From assembly GCA_038380435.1 (NCBI GenBank), contig JAWZYU010000001.1, forward strand, positions 19,836,001 through 19,900,000: a DNA stretch of 64,000 nucleotides, read 5' to 3'. The DNA comes from Ryuthela nishihirai. Lineage: Eukaryota; Arthropoda; Arachnida; Araneae; Heptathelidae. This document shows, one piece after another, positions 19,956 through 32,217 of this stretch. How positions within the stretch are numbered: the first letter of the stretch is position 1; the number at the start of each line of letters is the position of its first letter. A model generated the notes under the pieces. It was given only the letters and a program-made list of their open reading frames with translations, had not been told where the DNA came from and searched no databases. A program made the translations under genes and the position numbers.

Positions 19956-21318
19956 GTACAGGTCTTTATTTGCATTGTTAATGTGTTCCTGAAAACATCA
20001 GCGTGAATCAAATTTTCTTAGTTTTCTCTTAACTCATTGATTACCATTAAATTTACTCATTTAGGCTGATCATTGCATTTAGAATAACTGTCCAGAAAAG
20101 GTTAGATTGAATTCCATTTTTTTCAATAGCAATTTTTTACTTAAACATTTTTAAATAGTACAAAACCAGTTTCCCTGTATAGAATAATAGAAATGTTCAG
20201 GTTATGGAAGAGTATGTACTGCATTAGTCTACCCAACAGCACTGAAATTTCAAATTGTAATATAGAATACAATGTGTATAATACAATAATTTAAAGAAGA
20301 AAAACTGAAATGCAAGGCAAATATGTAGTAAGAAAGTCATATTAATTGCTGCTCTGGGCAAGCTTATTGGAACTGGCAGAGAGGGTGAGATGTAGGAGTT
20401 ATTGGAGGAGGGGGTCATCTGGGTTGGATGGCAGTGAAGGTGATGGCAGGGGAGATAATGTGACTTACAATGTTTCATTGCTTCTTTTTTTTGCCTATGA
20501 TATTTGGCTGTTGATGCAGGATTCGTGATTTTACTATGCAAACTGGGACATCTGACGACCTTGGGCCAGTCACAGTGGAAAGTGGTCCATGAAATGTCTG
20601 CACTTGTTGTACACAGCTGGTAACAAGTTATGAGTTTCTGCTACTTTTTCTACAAAATGGGTGTATTAATGAATCAAGTTGCCAGTACTCCTCTAATGTC
20701 ACTTTGAGGGTTCTTTCCAAGCAGCATAAATGAAAATTTTTTGACTACACTAATCAAAGCATGCCTGAATAAAAAAAACACTTAAATCCAAATTCACATA
20801 AATTAAAACTGTGCAAATCAAGAACGACCTCTATTTTATCAATATTAAACTTGCATCTGTTCTTAAAATCTAGAACCTTTTCATCATAATATAACAAGTT
20901 CCATCATATTGGTATGTAATTTTTGCAAAATGTTATACTCTTCAATGCCCCATTCTTATTAAATCTTACACAATCATCTGTAATTGCTCTTAAATTATAT
21001 ATTTTTTATTTTTACGGGAAAGTATTGAAACCCAATAGCATTTTTTCTGGCTTTGAAAATGGTAAGGATTTATGTGTAAAATATGAGAAAGTTTTCACTA
21101 ACACATTGATCACTAATAATTTTTCAGTCATTTAGTGCAGAACATTGCCAGCCAGATTCATTACCAGTCCAGATTATGGGTACCAATCATCACAAGTCCA
21201 GATTCACAGTTTAAACTTTCCAATAATGGAAATTTAATTATTCATGTTAATCAAGAATTATGCTGCAATGATGACTTATCAACTTTACCTACAGTCTGGA
21301 AATTGTTATTGAAGGGAC
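19956..21318. other. Intronic sequence with no recognised gene
   Basis: Short frames on both strands have no domain. I see no exon-like ADAM10 sequence. Confidence 0.5.
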
Positions 21319-21339
21319 TCATCATCATTATCATCATCA

Positions 21340-23460
21340 AGCAGCCATGGGCTATGGAGGTTCAACCAGACTGTGCAGTTTAATTCTCCAAGCAGATCTG
21401 TCCAGAGCTACATATGATGCATCCGGCCACTGCACACCAATTCTAACCAAGGTCCTGTTTGACATTATCTGCCCACTGCATCCTAGGTCTCCCCCTCCTT
21501 CTGAGACCTCTAGGCACACTGTTCATAATCCTATTTGCCAATCTATAATTATCCATACGGGCACATTGGTCAAACCAGCGGAGTCTCTCTCTGCACAATA
21601 TGCTGCTTTAAAGGAGGTTGCAGACTCCTTTGCCTAACCTCATCATTTGTTACAAAGTTAAACCACCTAATGCCCAAGATATTGCGTAAGAATCTGGAAT
21701 CAAAAACATCTAGTTTCCTGTTACCTTGTATACACAGCATCCAGGTTTCACTACCATAACTAACCCTAGAAAGAACCAAACTATTATACAGTCTAATTTA
21801 GTCTTTAGATATATACGCCTATTTCTCCACAATCTTCATAGATTCTTAAAAGTCCCGGCAGCAATTCCTATTCACTTCTTAATATCATGCCGTACATCAT
21901 CAGTATCGTTACATAGCTCCCAAGATTAACTGTGACACCTGCTCAAAACTGCAACCATTCAGATTAACTGAATCACAGCCTGCCTGACAAATTTTCATCA
22001 CTTTAGTTTTCTCTCTGTTTATAACCAAACCTACCTACTATCAGTTTCATCAACAGCTAGAATGAAAGAGTTCATCTCATCAACATCATTTGCCAAAAGG
22101 GCTAAATCATCAGCATAATCTAAATCAGAAATTTTATCTCCAGCCCATTTAAGGCCAAAATCTTTCCCTTGAAATGAATTTCGCATAACATAATCAATAA
22201 CCAAACTAAAGAGAAAAGGAGACAAAATGAACCCTTGTCGAACACCAGAAGTAATGCTAAACCAATTGCTACAAGCCTTACCAACTCTCACACACGACTC
22301 AGTGTTATTATAGAGAGCTTTCATTATGTTAACTAACTTGTCTGGTATACCATACATATGATCTTATAATCAACCTTAAATTATGACGATCAACAGAGTT
22401 GAAAGCCTTTTTGAAATCAACAAAGCTAGCAATCAAAGGTTTCTGAAACTCTAAACATTTCTCAAGAATCTGCCTAAGTGAAAATATCTAATCCACACAT
22501 CCCCTACCACTTCTGAATCCACATTGCTCATCACTCAATTGACTGTCAACCAGATTCTTAATTCTATTAAGCACAATCATGGAAAGAACTTTACCTGGAA
22601 CAGAGAATAGGCTGATACCCCTATAGTTATCACAAGAACTGCGATCACCTTTTTTGAAAATAGGGATAACAATAGCTCAGGTAAAATCCTTAGGAACCAT
22701 GCCTTTATCATAAAAGATATTCAGAATTTCAGTCATCCAAGTGGTAACCGAAACATTCCCAGCTCTAAGCATTTCGGTAGTAATTTCATCTACCCCTGGG
22801 GATTTATGTAGTTTAAGTTTAGAAACAGCCAAAATAACATCAGATTGTGTTATAGGGCCAACATCAAAGCCACCAATGCATCTATCATCATTGCAAACAA
22901 TGGGAGTAGAACTAACTACATTGTTTAGAACATCACTGAAATGCTCAGCCCACCTAGCCATGACAGAATACTCCCCTTCTATAACCTTACCTTGTTTATC
23001 CTTCAATCTCTGTATACCTGTTCTTTTTCTACCTCATAAAAACATTGACTATCTAGTACAGCTCTCTGTTGCTGTGCTGCCTAACTGATTCCTCAGCTTT
23101 GTCAGCCAAGCCATCAAGCCAAAGATTCTTATCAGCAGTTAACTGATCCTTTACACATTTATTAAGTTCTCTGTAATGCTTTCTATTAGGACTAGTAGGG
23201 TATTGATTAGGGACATTCCTGCAGTTCTTTCTTTCAGAAATAAGCTCAAGTGCCTTATCACTCAGATAATTCTGTCTCTTCTGCTCCTTTTTTCCTAAAA
23301 GAGTACTCTCATTTTCTAAAAAAGCCTGTTTGAAATGATCCCATTCTTCCTCAACTTCAGTAGCAAGCATACCATGACTGTCATAATGACTAAGTAACCT
23401 ATCATGGTAAGCTTTGGCTATAACTGGATCTTTCAGAGCTTCAGCATTAAAAGTAAATTT
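21340..23460 (-). pseudogene. RTE-like reverse transcriptase of copy B/D
   Basis: Read on the minus strand from 23370, it has linker sequence EEWDHFKQAFLE and then HKSPGVDEITTEMLRAGN (about 22800). NYRGISLF (about 22620), RSGRGCVD (about 22500) and GVRQGFILSPFLFSLVIDY (about 22210) follow. LDYADDLALLAND (about 22120) is the catalytic box, and the C-terminal frame at 21779-21570 carries RVSYGSETWMLC and ILGIRWFNFVTNDEVRQRS. It has frameshifts and isolated stops. The glutamine codon in DSQLSDEQ that is a stop in copies C and E is intact here. Confidence 0.8.
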
Positions 23461-24010
23461 TTTAACCCTTAAATGGTAGCTAGGTAGTCACTGGAAGGAG
23501 AGCTATGTACCAATCCCCGGTGATGATGCATAGAACCGGCCAGGCCTAGCACTTAATGTCCGACCCCGCTTTCTCGTAGTGCAGACTGTTAGTACCTTTC
23601 AAAAGAGATACTCTCTTGTGGAAGTGAACGGAAGGGGAGGGCTGCCAGATTAGTGTAGCCTACTGATCTGGACAATTATGGCTACTTTTCTTTTTTTTCT
23701 ACCCTGCTGAGGAGTGGTCAACCACACAGGGTTCTGGTGCTGACCATATAAACCCACTGGACTGGACAGATATATGGCTCTGAGCTTGATTATGGATCCT
23801 GATTTTGCTGCATTGGTGGGCTTCTGTGGAGGGAAAATCTTACGCTGTGTTTTCTGTTTGTTTGTGGGTTGACAGCCCCAAGTGAATAGATTCACAGGAT
23901 ATGTTTATCAGCTGGTGGATAATCCTGAGCAGAAGTCATCGCAGGCACCTGAACTCTTTGCTTCTATTGGCATTGTCAAATTCTACATTGGAGGAAGTCT
24001 TCCAGTGTAG

Positions 24011-24964
24011 ATGACTTCAGCATTTAGTAGTGGGGGAACGGGTCTTTGCCCCATGTCTGCGATTAGGGGGCTGTTTGATATTGTTGGCATTTTCTCTTTC
24101 AATAAACCTATTTTCTTCAAACATCCCACTAACCATTTTCTCTCCATAGGTAGTTGGAATGTGAGGACTCTGTGCAGAGCTTTATCTCTTGATGTCCTCA
24201 CACAAGAATTCCACCATTATAATTTAGATACTTTCAGCTTGCAAGAGACCAGATGGACTGAAAAGGTCAGATTCTTAAAAATAATCTTAAATTTCTCTTT
24301 TTCAGGGAGTGACGACAATAAGCATCACCAAGGCGTGGGTCTGCTTCTCAGCAGACACGCTAGTGATGCTCTTCTAGGATATGAGTGCATTAATGAAAGG
24401 TTTCTTAAAGCAAAATTTCAGACAAGCGTTAAAGACTTGAATGTTATCTGCTGTTATGCCCCCACTGAGGATGCCGATGAGGATGAGAAGGATAGGTTTT
24501 ATGAACAACTTCAGGATATTTTGAATTCTGTCAAGAAAGGAGATATTACCCTTGCTCTTGGTGACTTCAATGTCAAAGTTGGTACTGACTCTGCCCTTTG
24601 GGGAGGAGTAATAGGCCCTTTCGGTATTGGTAGCTGCAATGGGCAACGTCTCCTACAGGTAAGTAAACCCAATGGATTCAGAATAACTAACACTTATTAC
24701 AAACACCACGGCATACATAAGTACACATGGGTTTCACCTGATGGGCTGCATAAGAATATGATTGATTACATATTAATTAACAGCAAATGGGCTAGTTCTG
24801 TTAGGAATACCAGGGCATATAGGGGAGCTGAAATTGGATCTGACCATTACCTTGTTAAAAGTGTGTTGCAACTTAAACTTAAAAAGTGTTGTGCTAGGGT
24901 TAAAAAATTTACTTTTAATACTGAAGCTCTAAAAAGATCCAGTTATAGCCAAAGCTTACCATGA
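24011..24964 (+). pseudogene. RTE-like endonuclease domain of copy C
   Basis: 317 codons are open. The domain starts at about codon 46 with GSWNVRTLCR. It continues with FSLQETRWTEK, HHQGVGLLLSRHASDALLGYE, CCYAPTEDADEDEKDRF and ALGDFNVKVGTDSALWGG. It ends with HKYTWVSPDGLHKNMIDYI and EIGSDHYLVKSVL, the SDH motif. These cover the Asn, Glu, Asp/Asn and Asp/His positions of the endonuclease fold, so the nuclease itself looks intact. One extra A near 24945 shifts the frame before the RT. Unlike copies B/D and E, it has no frameshift at SRHASD. Confidence 0.88.
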
Positions 24965-24995
24965 TAGGTTACTTAGTCATTATGACAGTCATGGT

Positions 24996-27004
24996 ATGCT
25001 TACTACTGAAGTTGAGGAAGAATGGGATCATTTTAAACAGGCTTTTTTGGACACTAACAGTACTCTTTTAGGAAAAAAGGAGCAGAAGAGGCAGAATTAT
25101 CTGAGTGATAAGGCACTTGAGCTTATTTCGGAAAGAAAGAACTGCAGGAATGTCCTTAATCAATACCCTACTAGTCCTAATAGAAAGCATTACAGAGAAC
25201 TTAATAAACGTGTAAAAGATCAGTTAGCTGCTGATAAAAAACTTTGGCTTGATGGTTTGGCTGACAAAGCCAAGGAAGCAGTTAGACAGCACAACAGCAG
25301 AGAGCTGTACCAGATAGTTAATGTTTTGTGTGGTAGAAAATGGACAGGTATACAAGGATTGAAGGATAAACAAGGTAAGGTTATAGAAGGGGAGGATTCT
25401 GTCATGGCTAGGTGGGCTGAGCATTTCAGTGATGTTCTAAACAATGTAGTTAGTTCTACTCCAATTGTTTGCAATGATGATAGATGCATTGGTGGCTTTA
25501 ATGTTGGCCCTATAACACAATCTGAAGTTATTTTGGCTGTTTCTAAACTTAAACTACATAAAAACCCCAGGGATAGATGAAATTACTACCGAAATGCTTA
25601 GAGCTGGGAATGTTTCGGTTACCACTTGGATGACTGAAATTCTGAATATCTTTTATGATAAAGGCATGGTTCCTAAGGATTTTACCAGAGCTATTGTTAT
25701 CCCTATTTTCAGAAAAGGTTATCGCAGTTCTTGTGATAACTATAGGGGTATCAGCCTACTCTCTGTTCCAGGTAAAGTTCTTTCCATGATTGTGCTTAAT
25801 AGAATTAAGAATCTGGTTGACAGTTAATTGCGTGATGAGCAATGTGGATTAAGAAGTGGTAGGGGATGTGTGGATCAGATATTTTCACTTAGGCAGATTC
25901 TTGAGAAATGTTTAGAGTTTCAGAAACCTTTGGTTGCTAGCTTTGTTGATTTCAAAAAGGTTTTCGACTCTGTTGATCGTCATAATTTGTGGTTGATTGT
26001 GAGATCATATGGTATACCTGAGAAGTTAGTTAATATAATGAAAGCTCTCTATAATAACACTGAGTAGTGTGTGAGAGTTGGTAAGGGTTGTAGTAATTGG
26101 TTTAGCATTACTTCTGGTGTTCGACAAGGGTGCATTTTGTCTCCTTTTCTCTTTAGCTTGGTTATTGATTATGTTATGCGAAATTCACTTCAAGGGAAAG
26201 ATTTTGGCCTTAAATTGACTGGAGATAAGAAAATTTCTGATTTAGATTATGCTGATGATTTAGCCCTTTTGGCAAATAATGTTGATGAGATGAATTCTCT
26301 CATTCGAGCTGTTGATGAGACTGGTAGTAGAGTAGGTTTGGTTATAAACAGAGAGAAAACTAAAGTGATGAAAATTGGTCAGGCTGTGATTCAGTTAATC
26401 TGAATGGTTGCAGTCTTGAGCAGGTGTCACAGTTTAATTATTTTTGGAGCTATGTAACAGATAATGGTGATGTGCGGCATGAGATTAACAGACGAATAGG
26501 GATTGCTGCCGGGACTTTTAAGAATCTATGGAGAGTGTGGAGAAATAGGCGTATACACCTAAAGACTAAAATTAGACTATAATAGTTTGGTTCTTTCTAG
26601 GGTTAGTTATGGTAGTGACACTTTGTAAACAAAATAACAGGAAACTAGATGCTTTTGATTCCAGATGCTTACGCAGTATCTTGGGCATTAGGTGGTTCAA
26701 CTTTGTAACTAATGATGAGGTTAGGCAAAGAAGTTTGCAACCTCCTTTAAGCAGCATATTGTGCAGAGAGAGACTCCGTTGGTTTGGCCATGTTGCCCGT
26801 ATGAATAATTATAGATTGGCGAATAGGGTTATGAACAGTGTGCCTAAAGGCCTCAGAAAGAAGGGGAGACCTAGGATGCGGTGGGCAGACAATGTCAAAC
26901 AGGACCTTGTTAGAATTGGTGTTCAGTGGCCAGATGCAGTAGATGTAGCTCAGGATAGATTTGCTTGGAGAACTAAATTGCACGGTCTGGTTGGACCTCT
27001 GTAG
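24996..27004 (+). pseudogene. RTE-like reverse transcriptase of copy C
   Basis: Linker sequence occupies 24996-25580. After a frameshift, RT motifs run from 25594: IPIFRKGYRSSCDNYRGISL, RSGRGCVDQIFSLRQI (about 25855), then SFVDFKKVFDSVDRHNLW, GVRQGCILSPFLFSLVID (about 26117) and LDYADDLALLA (about 26240). The C-terminal part at 26609-27004 has ILGIRWFNFVTND, LRWFGHVARMNNYRLANRV and KKGRPRMRWADNVKQDL, typical of this LINE group. In-frame stops lie at 25825-25827 (TAA in DS*LRDEQ) and 26068-26070 (TAG). There is no RNase H domain. Confidence 0.85.
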
Positions 27005-27028
27005 CCCATGGCTGCTTGAGGATGATGA

Positions 27029-27770
27029 GCACAACACTTTTTAAGTTTAAGTTGCATGACACTTTTGACAAGGTAATAGTCAGATCTAATTTCTGCTCCC
27101 CTATATGCCCTGGTATTCCCAACAAAACTAGCCCATTTTCTGTTAATTAATATATAATCAATCATATTCTTATGCAGCCCATCAGGTGAAACCCATGTGT
27201 ACTTATGTATGTCGCGCTGTTTGTAATAGGTGTTAGTTATTCTGAAACCATTGAGTTTATTTACCTGTAGGAGATGTTGTCCATTGCCATTGCAGCTACC
27301 AATACCAAAAGGGCCTATCATACCTCCCCAAAGGTCAGAGTCAGTACCAACTTTGGCACAGAAGTCATCAAGAACAAGGGTAATATCTCCTTTCTTGAAA
27401 GAATTAAAAATATCCTGAAGTTGTCTGTAAAATCTATCCTTCTCATCCTCATCGGCTTTCTCAGTGGGGGCATAACAGCAGACAGCATTCAAGTCTTTAA
27501 TGCTTGTCCGAAATTTTGCTGTAAGAAACCTTTCATTAATGCACTCATATCCTGGAAGAGCATCACTAGCATTGTCTGCTGAGTAGCAGACCCACACCTT
27601 GGTGATGCTTTCCATCCTCCCTCCCTGTAAAGAGAAATTTAAGGTTATTTTTAAGTATCTCACCTTTACCTCTCCATCTGGTCTCTTGCAAGCCTAGAAT
27701 ATCTAGGTTATAGCGCTGGAATTCCTGAGTGAGGACATCAAGAGAATAATCTCTATGTAATGTCCTCACA
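27029..27770 (-). pseudogene. RTE-like endonuclease of copy B/D
   Basis: An apurinic-type (exonuclease-endonuclease-phosphatase) nuclease domain on the minus strand. NLDILGLQETRWRGK (about 27710) contains the catalytic Glu. CCYAPTEKADEDEKDRFY, then LVLDDFCAKVGTDSD (LGDFN site, altered here) and WVSPDGLHKNMIDYILIN follow, with SDYYLV replacing SDH. A one-base insertion at about 27570 shifts the frame after GVGLLLSRQ, exactly as in copy E. In the live family this domain nicks target DNA for priming. Confidence 0.8.
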
Positions 27771-28234
27771 TTCCTGCAGAGAGAAAATGATTAGTAGGAT
27801 TTTTAAAGAAATTAGGTTTATTGAGATTGGTAGGGCCAACAATATCAAACAGCCTCCTGATCGCAGGCATGGGGGTAAAGACCTGTTCCTCCACCACCAT
27901 AGGCCAAAGTCACCGATGCTGGTAGGAACTTCAGGCACCACCTTTTCAAGTGGACTTTTTCAAGAGCCATATGGCCTGCTTGAAACACATTACTCGAGTT
28001 TAGGATTGATAATGCCCAACTAGCTAAGTGAGGTTCAGGTACCTGCGATGGCCTCTGATCAGGATTATCCACCAGCTGATATAAGATATCCAATGCCTCT
28101 GTTCACTCAGGGCTGGAAACCCAGAAGCAAACAGAAAACACAGCAGCAGATTCTTCCTCAACAGACGTCCATCAGTGGAGCAAGTCCAGTATCCATAAAC
28201 AAGTCCAGTCTAGTAGGTATAAATGGTCAGCACC

Positions 28235-28285
28235 AACCCTGCTGAGGAGTGGACCCTGTGAAGTTGACCACTCCTCAGCAGGGTT
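28235..28285. repeat. 18-bp perfect hairpin in the 5' UTR of copy B/D
   Basis: Arms AACCCTGCTGAGGAGTGG (28235-28252) and its exact complement (28268-28285) flank a 15-base loop. The same hairpin is present in copy E at 38569-38619. Only one arm is present in copy C (about 23700), so it marks a subfamily. Confidence 0.85.
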
Positions 28286-28436
28286 GAAAAAAAAGAGAAT
28301 ATCTCTTTTGAAAGGTACTAACGGCCTGCACCACGAGAAGGCGAGGTCTGACATTAGGTTCTAGACCTGGCCGTTTCTGTGCATCATCACTAGGGATTGG
28401 TACACAGCTCTCCTTCCAGTTTATGCCTAGCTACCA

Positions 28437-28737
28437 TTTACACACCAGATATTAGGACTACCCTAATTCTAATATTTTGATCAAAAACAACAAATACTAC
28501 CCATTTTCTCACAACATACAACAACAATGATACTTGCAACTGTGTATTTGTGCACTCAATATTGATATATCAAACAATATTTTCAAATAAACCTCATAAC
28601 AAATTTTGATGTAAAACAACTACCATTTTGTTGAAGAAGAATATATAGTGAATTATAAATCTAAATAATTTATATTTGTGTGTGATAAATTTTGTACTAC
28701 TTTTATTTTTTATGATATAATTTATATACATACAAAA
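28437..28737. other. Intronic spacer between two RTE-like copies
   Basis: About 300 bp of AT-rich sequence with nothing recognised. Confidence 0.55.
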
Positions 28738-29610
28738 TCCTCATGCAGCCATGGGCTACAGAGGTCCTACCAGAGTCTAATTTTCCTCTCCAGACATGTG
28801 CTGAGTTACAGGTGCTGCATTTGGTCACTGTAGGCCAATACTAGCAAGGTCCTGTCAGACATTGTCTGCCCATCACATCCTAGGTCTCCCCCTTTTCCTG
28901 AAGTCTTTAGGTGCACTATTCATAATCCTGTTCCCAAATCTGCAGCTATGCATACAGGCAACATGGCCAATCCAATGCAGTCTCTTTCTGCACAAAATGT
29001 TGTCCAAAGGAGGTTGGTGACTCCTAACCTCTACCTAATGCTAACTCCTAACCTAATGCCCAAGATACTGTGCAAGCATCTAGAATCAAAACATCAAGTT
29101 TCTAGTTATTCTGCTACCATAACTAACTCTAGATAAAACAAAATTATCATGCAATATAATTTTCTTTAGGTGTACACACCTATTTTTCCACATTCTCTGT
29201 AGATTCTTAAAATACCCAACAGCATTGCATATTCTATTTATCTCATGCCACACACCACCGGTATCTGTTACATAGCTCCCAAGATAATGAAACTGTAACA
29301 CTTCCTCAAGGGTGCAGCTGAAGCACCATCTGCTTGACCAATTTTCATCACTTTAGTATTTTCTGTTTATCACCAAACCTACTCTATTACCAGTCGCATC
29401 AACAGTCCTAATGAAAGAATTCATCTCATCAACATCATTAGCCAACAGGGCCAAATCATCTGCATAATCTAAATCAGAAATTTTGAAATCTCTGGACCAT
29501 TTAAGGGCAAAATCTTTCCTTTGCAAACAATTTCACATAACATAATCAATAACTAAACTAATGGATATCAGAAGCAATGCTGAACCAATTGCTTGAAGCC
29601 TTACCAACTC

Positions 29611-30144
29611 TCACACATGACTATTGTTATTATAGAGAGCTTTCATTATGTTAACTAACTTGTCAGGTATTCCATATGATCTCACAATCAACCACAAATT
29701 GTGTTGATCAGCAGAATTAAAAGCCTTTTTGAAATCTATAATAGTAGTAACCACAGGTTTCTGAAATTCTAAACATTTCTCGGCAATCTGCCCGAGTGAA
29801 AATATTTTATCTATACATCCCCTGCCACTTCTGAATCCACACTGTTCCATCACACAGTCCATCAACCAAATTCTTAATTCTATTAAGCACAATAATGGAA
29901 AGAAATTTACCTGGAACAGAAAATAGACTGATTCATTTATAATCACAAAAATACCCAATTTAAAATAATTATAAATTATAACTTTTTTAAAAAATAACCC
30001 TTTTAAAAAATAGGAATCATAATAGTCTAATAAAATCCTTAGAAACAACACTTTTATCATAAAAATATTCAAAATTTCAATCAGCCATGTGACAAGTGAA
30101 ACATTCTCAACTGTAAGCATTTCAGTAATAATTTCATCTACCAC
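29611..30144 (-). pseudogene. RTE-like reverse transcriptase remnant of copy F
   Basis: The minus-strand frame gives DEIITEMLTVENVS, then QCGFRSGRGCIDKIFSLGQI and TIIDFKKAFNSADQHNLW, with SYGIPDKLVNIMKALYNN at the end. These are RT fingers and palm. The YADD region persists near 29465 in another frame. A low-complexity AT stretch at about 29940-30010 replaces part of the sequence. It is clearly non-functional. Confidence 0.75.
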
Positions 30145-31105
30145 TGGGATTTATGCAGTTTTAATTTAGAGATAGTCCAAGTGACTTTGGGATGTGATAT
30201 AGGGCCATCATTAAAGTCGGTAATGCATCTATACTCGTTTCAAATGATTTGAGTAGAAATGATCATTTTGTAGAAAATCTCTGAAAATGCTCAGTCCATC
30301 TAGCTATCACAGAATCCTCATCTTTAACCACCTTGTTTATCCCTTAATCCTGTATACCTGTCAGTTTCTTCCCTCACAAGACATTAACAATTTGGTATAA
30401 CCCCTGCTGTTGTGCTGTCTGCTTCCTCTGCTTTGTCAGGCAAGCTTATCAAGCTAAAGATTCTTATCAACTATTAACTGATCCTTTATATGTTAAATGT
30501 TGTAATGCCATCTGTTAGGACTAATAGGGTCCTAACAGATTAGTTATTCCTATTAATTCTGTACTTCTTTCTTTCAGAAATAAGTTTCATAGTCTTATCA
30601 CTCAAATAATTTTTGTTTCCTCTGTTTCCTTTTACCTAAAAGAGTATTGTTGGTATCAAGAAAACCCTGTTTAAATTGATCCCATTCTTTCTCAACTTCA
30701 GCAGTAAACTTAATGATTGTCATAATGACTAAGTAGCCTATCATGATATGTTTTGGGTATATCTGGATCTTTCAGACTTTCAGTGTTGAAGGTAATTTTC
30801 TTGACTTTAGCACAACATTTCTTAAGCTTCAGCTGCAAGACCCTTTTGACCAGATAATGGTCAGGCCCAATTTCGGCTCCCCTGTTTGATCAGGTATTCC
30901 TAACCGAAGTAGCCCATTTTTTGTTAATTAAAATATAATCTATCGCATTCCTGTGCAACCCATCAGGTGAAACCGATGTATATTTATAAATGTCCCGGTG
31001 TTTGTCACATGTTAGTTATTTGCAAACTGTTAAGTTTACTTACCTCTAGGAGACGTTCCCCATTGCTATTGGAACTACCAACGCCAAAGGGACTTAAAAT
31101 TCCTA

Positions 31106-31366
31106 TCAGACGTCAGAGTCAGTAACAAATTTAGCATTGAAGTCACCTTGCACAACAGCAATATCTTCTTTCTTCACAGAATTCAAAATATCCTGAAGCT
31201 GGTTGCAAAATGTATCCTTCTCATTCTCATCATAATCGTCTGTGAGGGCATAACAACCAATGACATTGAAGTCTTTAATATTTGTTTTAAATTTTGCTGT
31301 AAGAAATCTTTCATTAATGCAGTCATATCCTAGAAGAGCATCACTGGCATGTCTGCTGAGAAGCAT
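31106..31366 (-). pseudogene. RTE-like endonuclease remnant of copy F
   Basis: The minus-strand frame gives MLLSRHASDALLGYDCINERFLTAK, then NVIGCYALTDDYDENEKDTF and DIAVVQGDFNAKFVTDSD, the GDFN catalytic region. Flanking endonuclease sequence continues to about 30880 in other frames. It retains the frame across SRHASD that copies B/D and E have lost. Confidence 0.75.
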
Positions 31367-32008
31367 ACACCTTGGAGATGCTTTCTATCTTCCCTCCCTG
31401 AAAAGAGAATTTTAAAGTTATTTACAAGTATCTCACCTTTACCTATCTGTCTGGTTTCTCGCAAGCCTAGAATAGCTAGGTTATAATTTGGAATTCTTGC
31501 ATGAGGACATCAAAAGAATAATCTTTATGTAAACATAGGTGACAAGCTAGTGTTACCTGGATGACATTTTAACATCAATATATCAATAAATATTTTGTAG
31601 AAAAAATTTATTAATCTTTATGTAATGGCCTCACATTCCACATACCTGCAGAGAGAAAATGATTAGGAGGATTTTTTTTAAAGAAACTAGGTTTATTGAG
31701 AGAGGTAGGGCCAACAATATTAAACAGTCCTCTGATTGCAGGCATGGGGCAAAGACCAGTTCCCCCACTGCTAAAGGCTGAAGCCATCCTTGATGGTAAG
31801 AACTTCAGGCACCATCTTTTCAAGTGGATCCATGTAATATTCAAGAGCCATATGACCTGCCTGAGACATAACTCAAATTTAGGATTGGTAATGCCCATAT
31901 AAGCAAGAGTTAGGGTATCTGCAATGGCCTCTGCTCAGGATTATCCACCAGCTGATGTAAGGTATGTTGTGCCTCTGTTCACTTAAGGTAAGCAACCCAC
32001 AAGCAAAC

Positions 32009-32056
32009 TGGTGTGCAAAAAAGTGCCGCTCAGAGGTAAAACAACCCAAACAACCC
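32009..32056 (+). mobile_element. 48-bp SINE tail insertion with 15-bp target duplication
   Basis: Only the last 48 bases of the SINE are present (TGGTGTGCAAAAAAGTGCCG through the ACAACCCAAACAACCC tail). AACCCACAAGCAAAC is duplicated exactly at 31994-32008 and 32057-32071. It lies in the 5' UTR of RTE copy F. Confidence 0.9.
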
Positions 32057-32217
32057 AACCCACAAGCAAACAGAAAACACGGTGGCAGATTCTCCCTCAA
32101 CAAAGACCCACCAGTGCAGCAAATCCAGGATCCATAATCAGGCTCAAAACTGTAAACTAGTCCAGTCTAGTGGTTATAAATGATCAACACAAGACCCTGT
32201 GAAGTGAAACACTCAAG

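Larger units (their letters stand above)
23474..27028 (+). mobile_element. Full-length RTE-like LINE (copy C), nested in copy B/D
   Basis: It runs from the conserved TGGTAGCTAGG 5' terminus to the GAGGATGATGA 3' tail. It comprises a 5' UTR of about 540 bp, an endonuclease frame, and an RT frame with a C-terminal extension. Inserted in the orientation opposite to copy B/D, it joins host sequence without a visible target duplication. It is broken by frameshifts near 24945 and 25570 and by stops at 25825 and 26068. Confidence 0.85.
21319..28436 (-). mobile_element. RTE-like LINE (copy B/D) split by a nested copy
   Basis: The minus-strand 3' half (21319-23473, with (GAT)n-type tail at 21319-21340) and 5' half (27029-28436) meet at adjacent points of the same element. 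The left piece stops at AAATTTTTTAACCCTT and the right starts at GCACAACACTTTTT, neighbours in the intact copies. Copy C fills the gap. Combined length is about 3.6 kb, like the full-length copy at 38357. The 5' end starts at the TGGTAGCTAGGCATAAACTGG terminus shared by the other copies. Confidence 0.85.
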
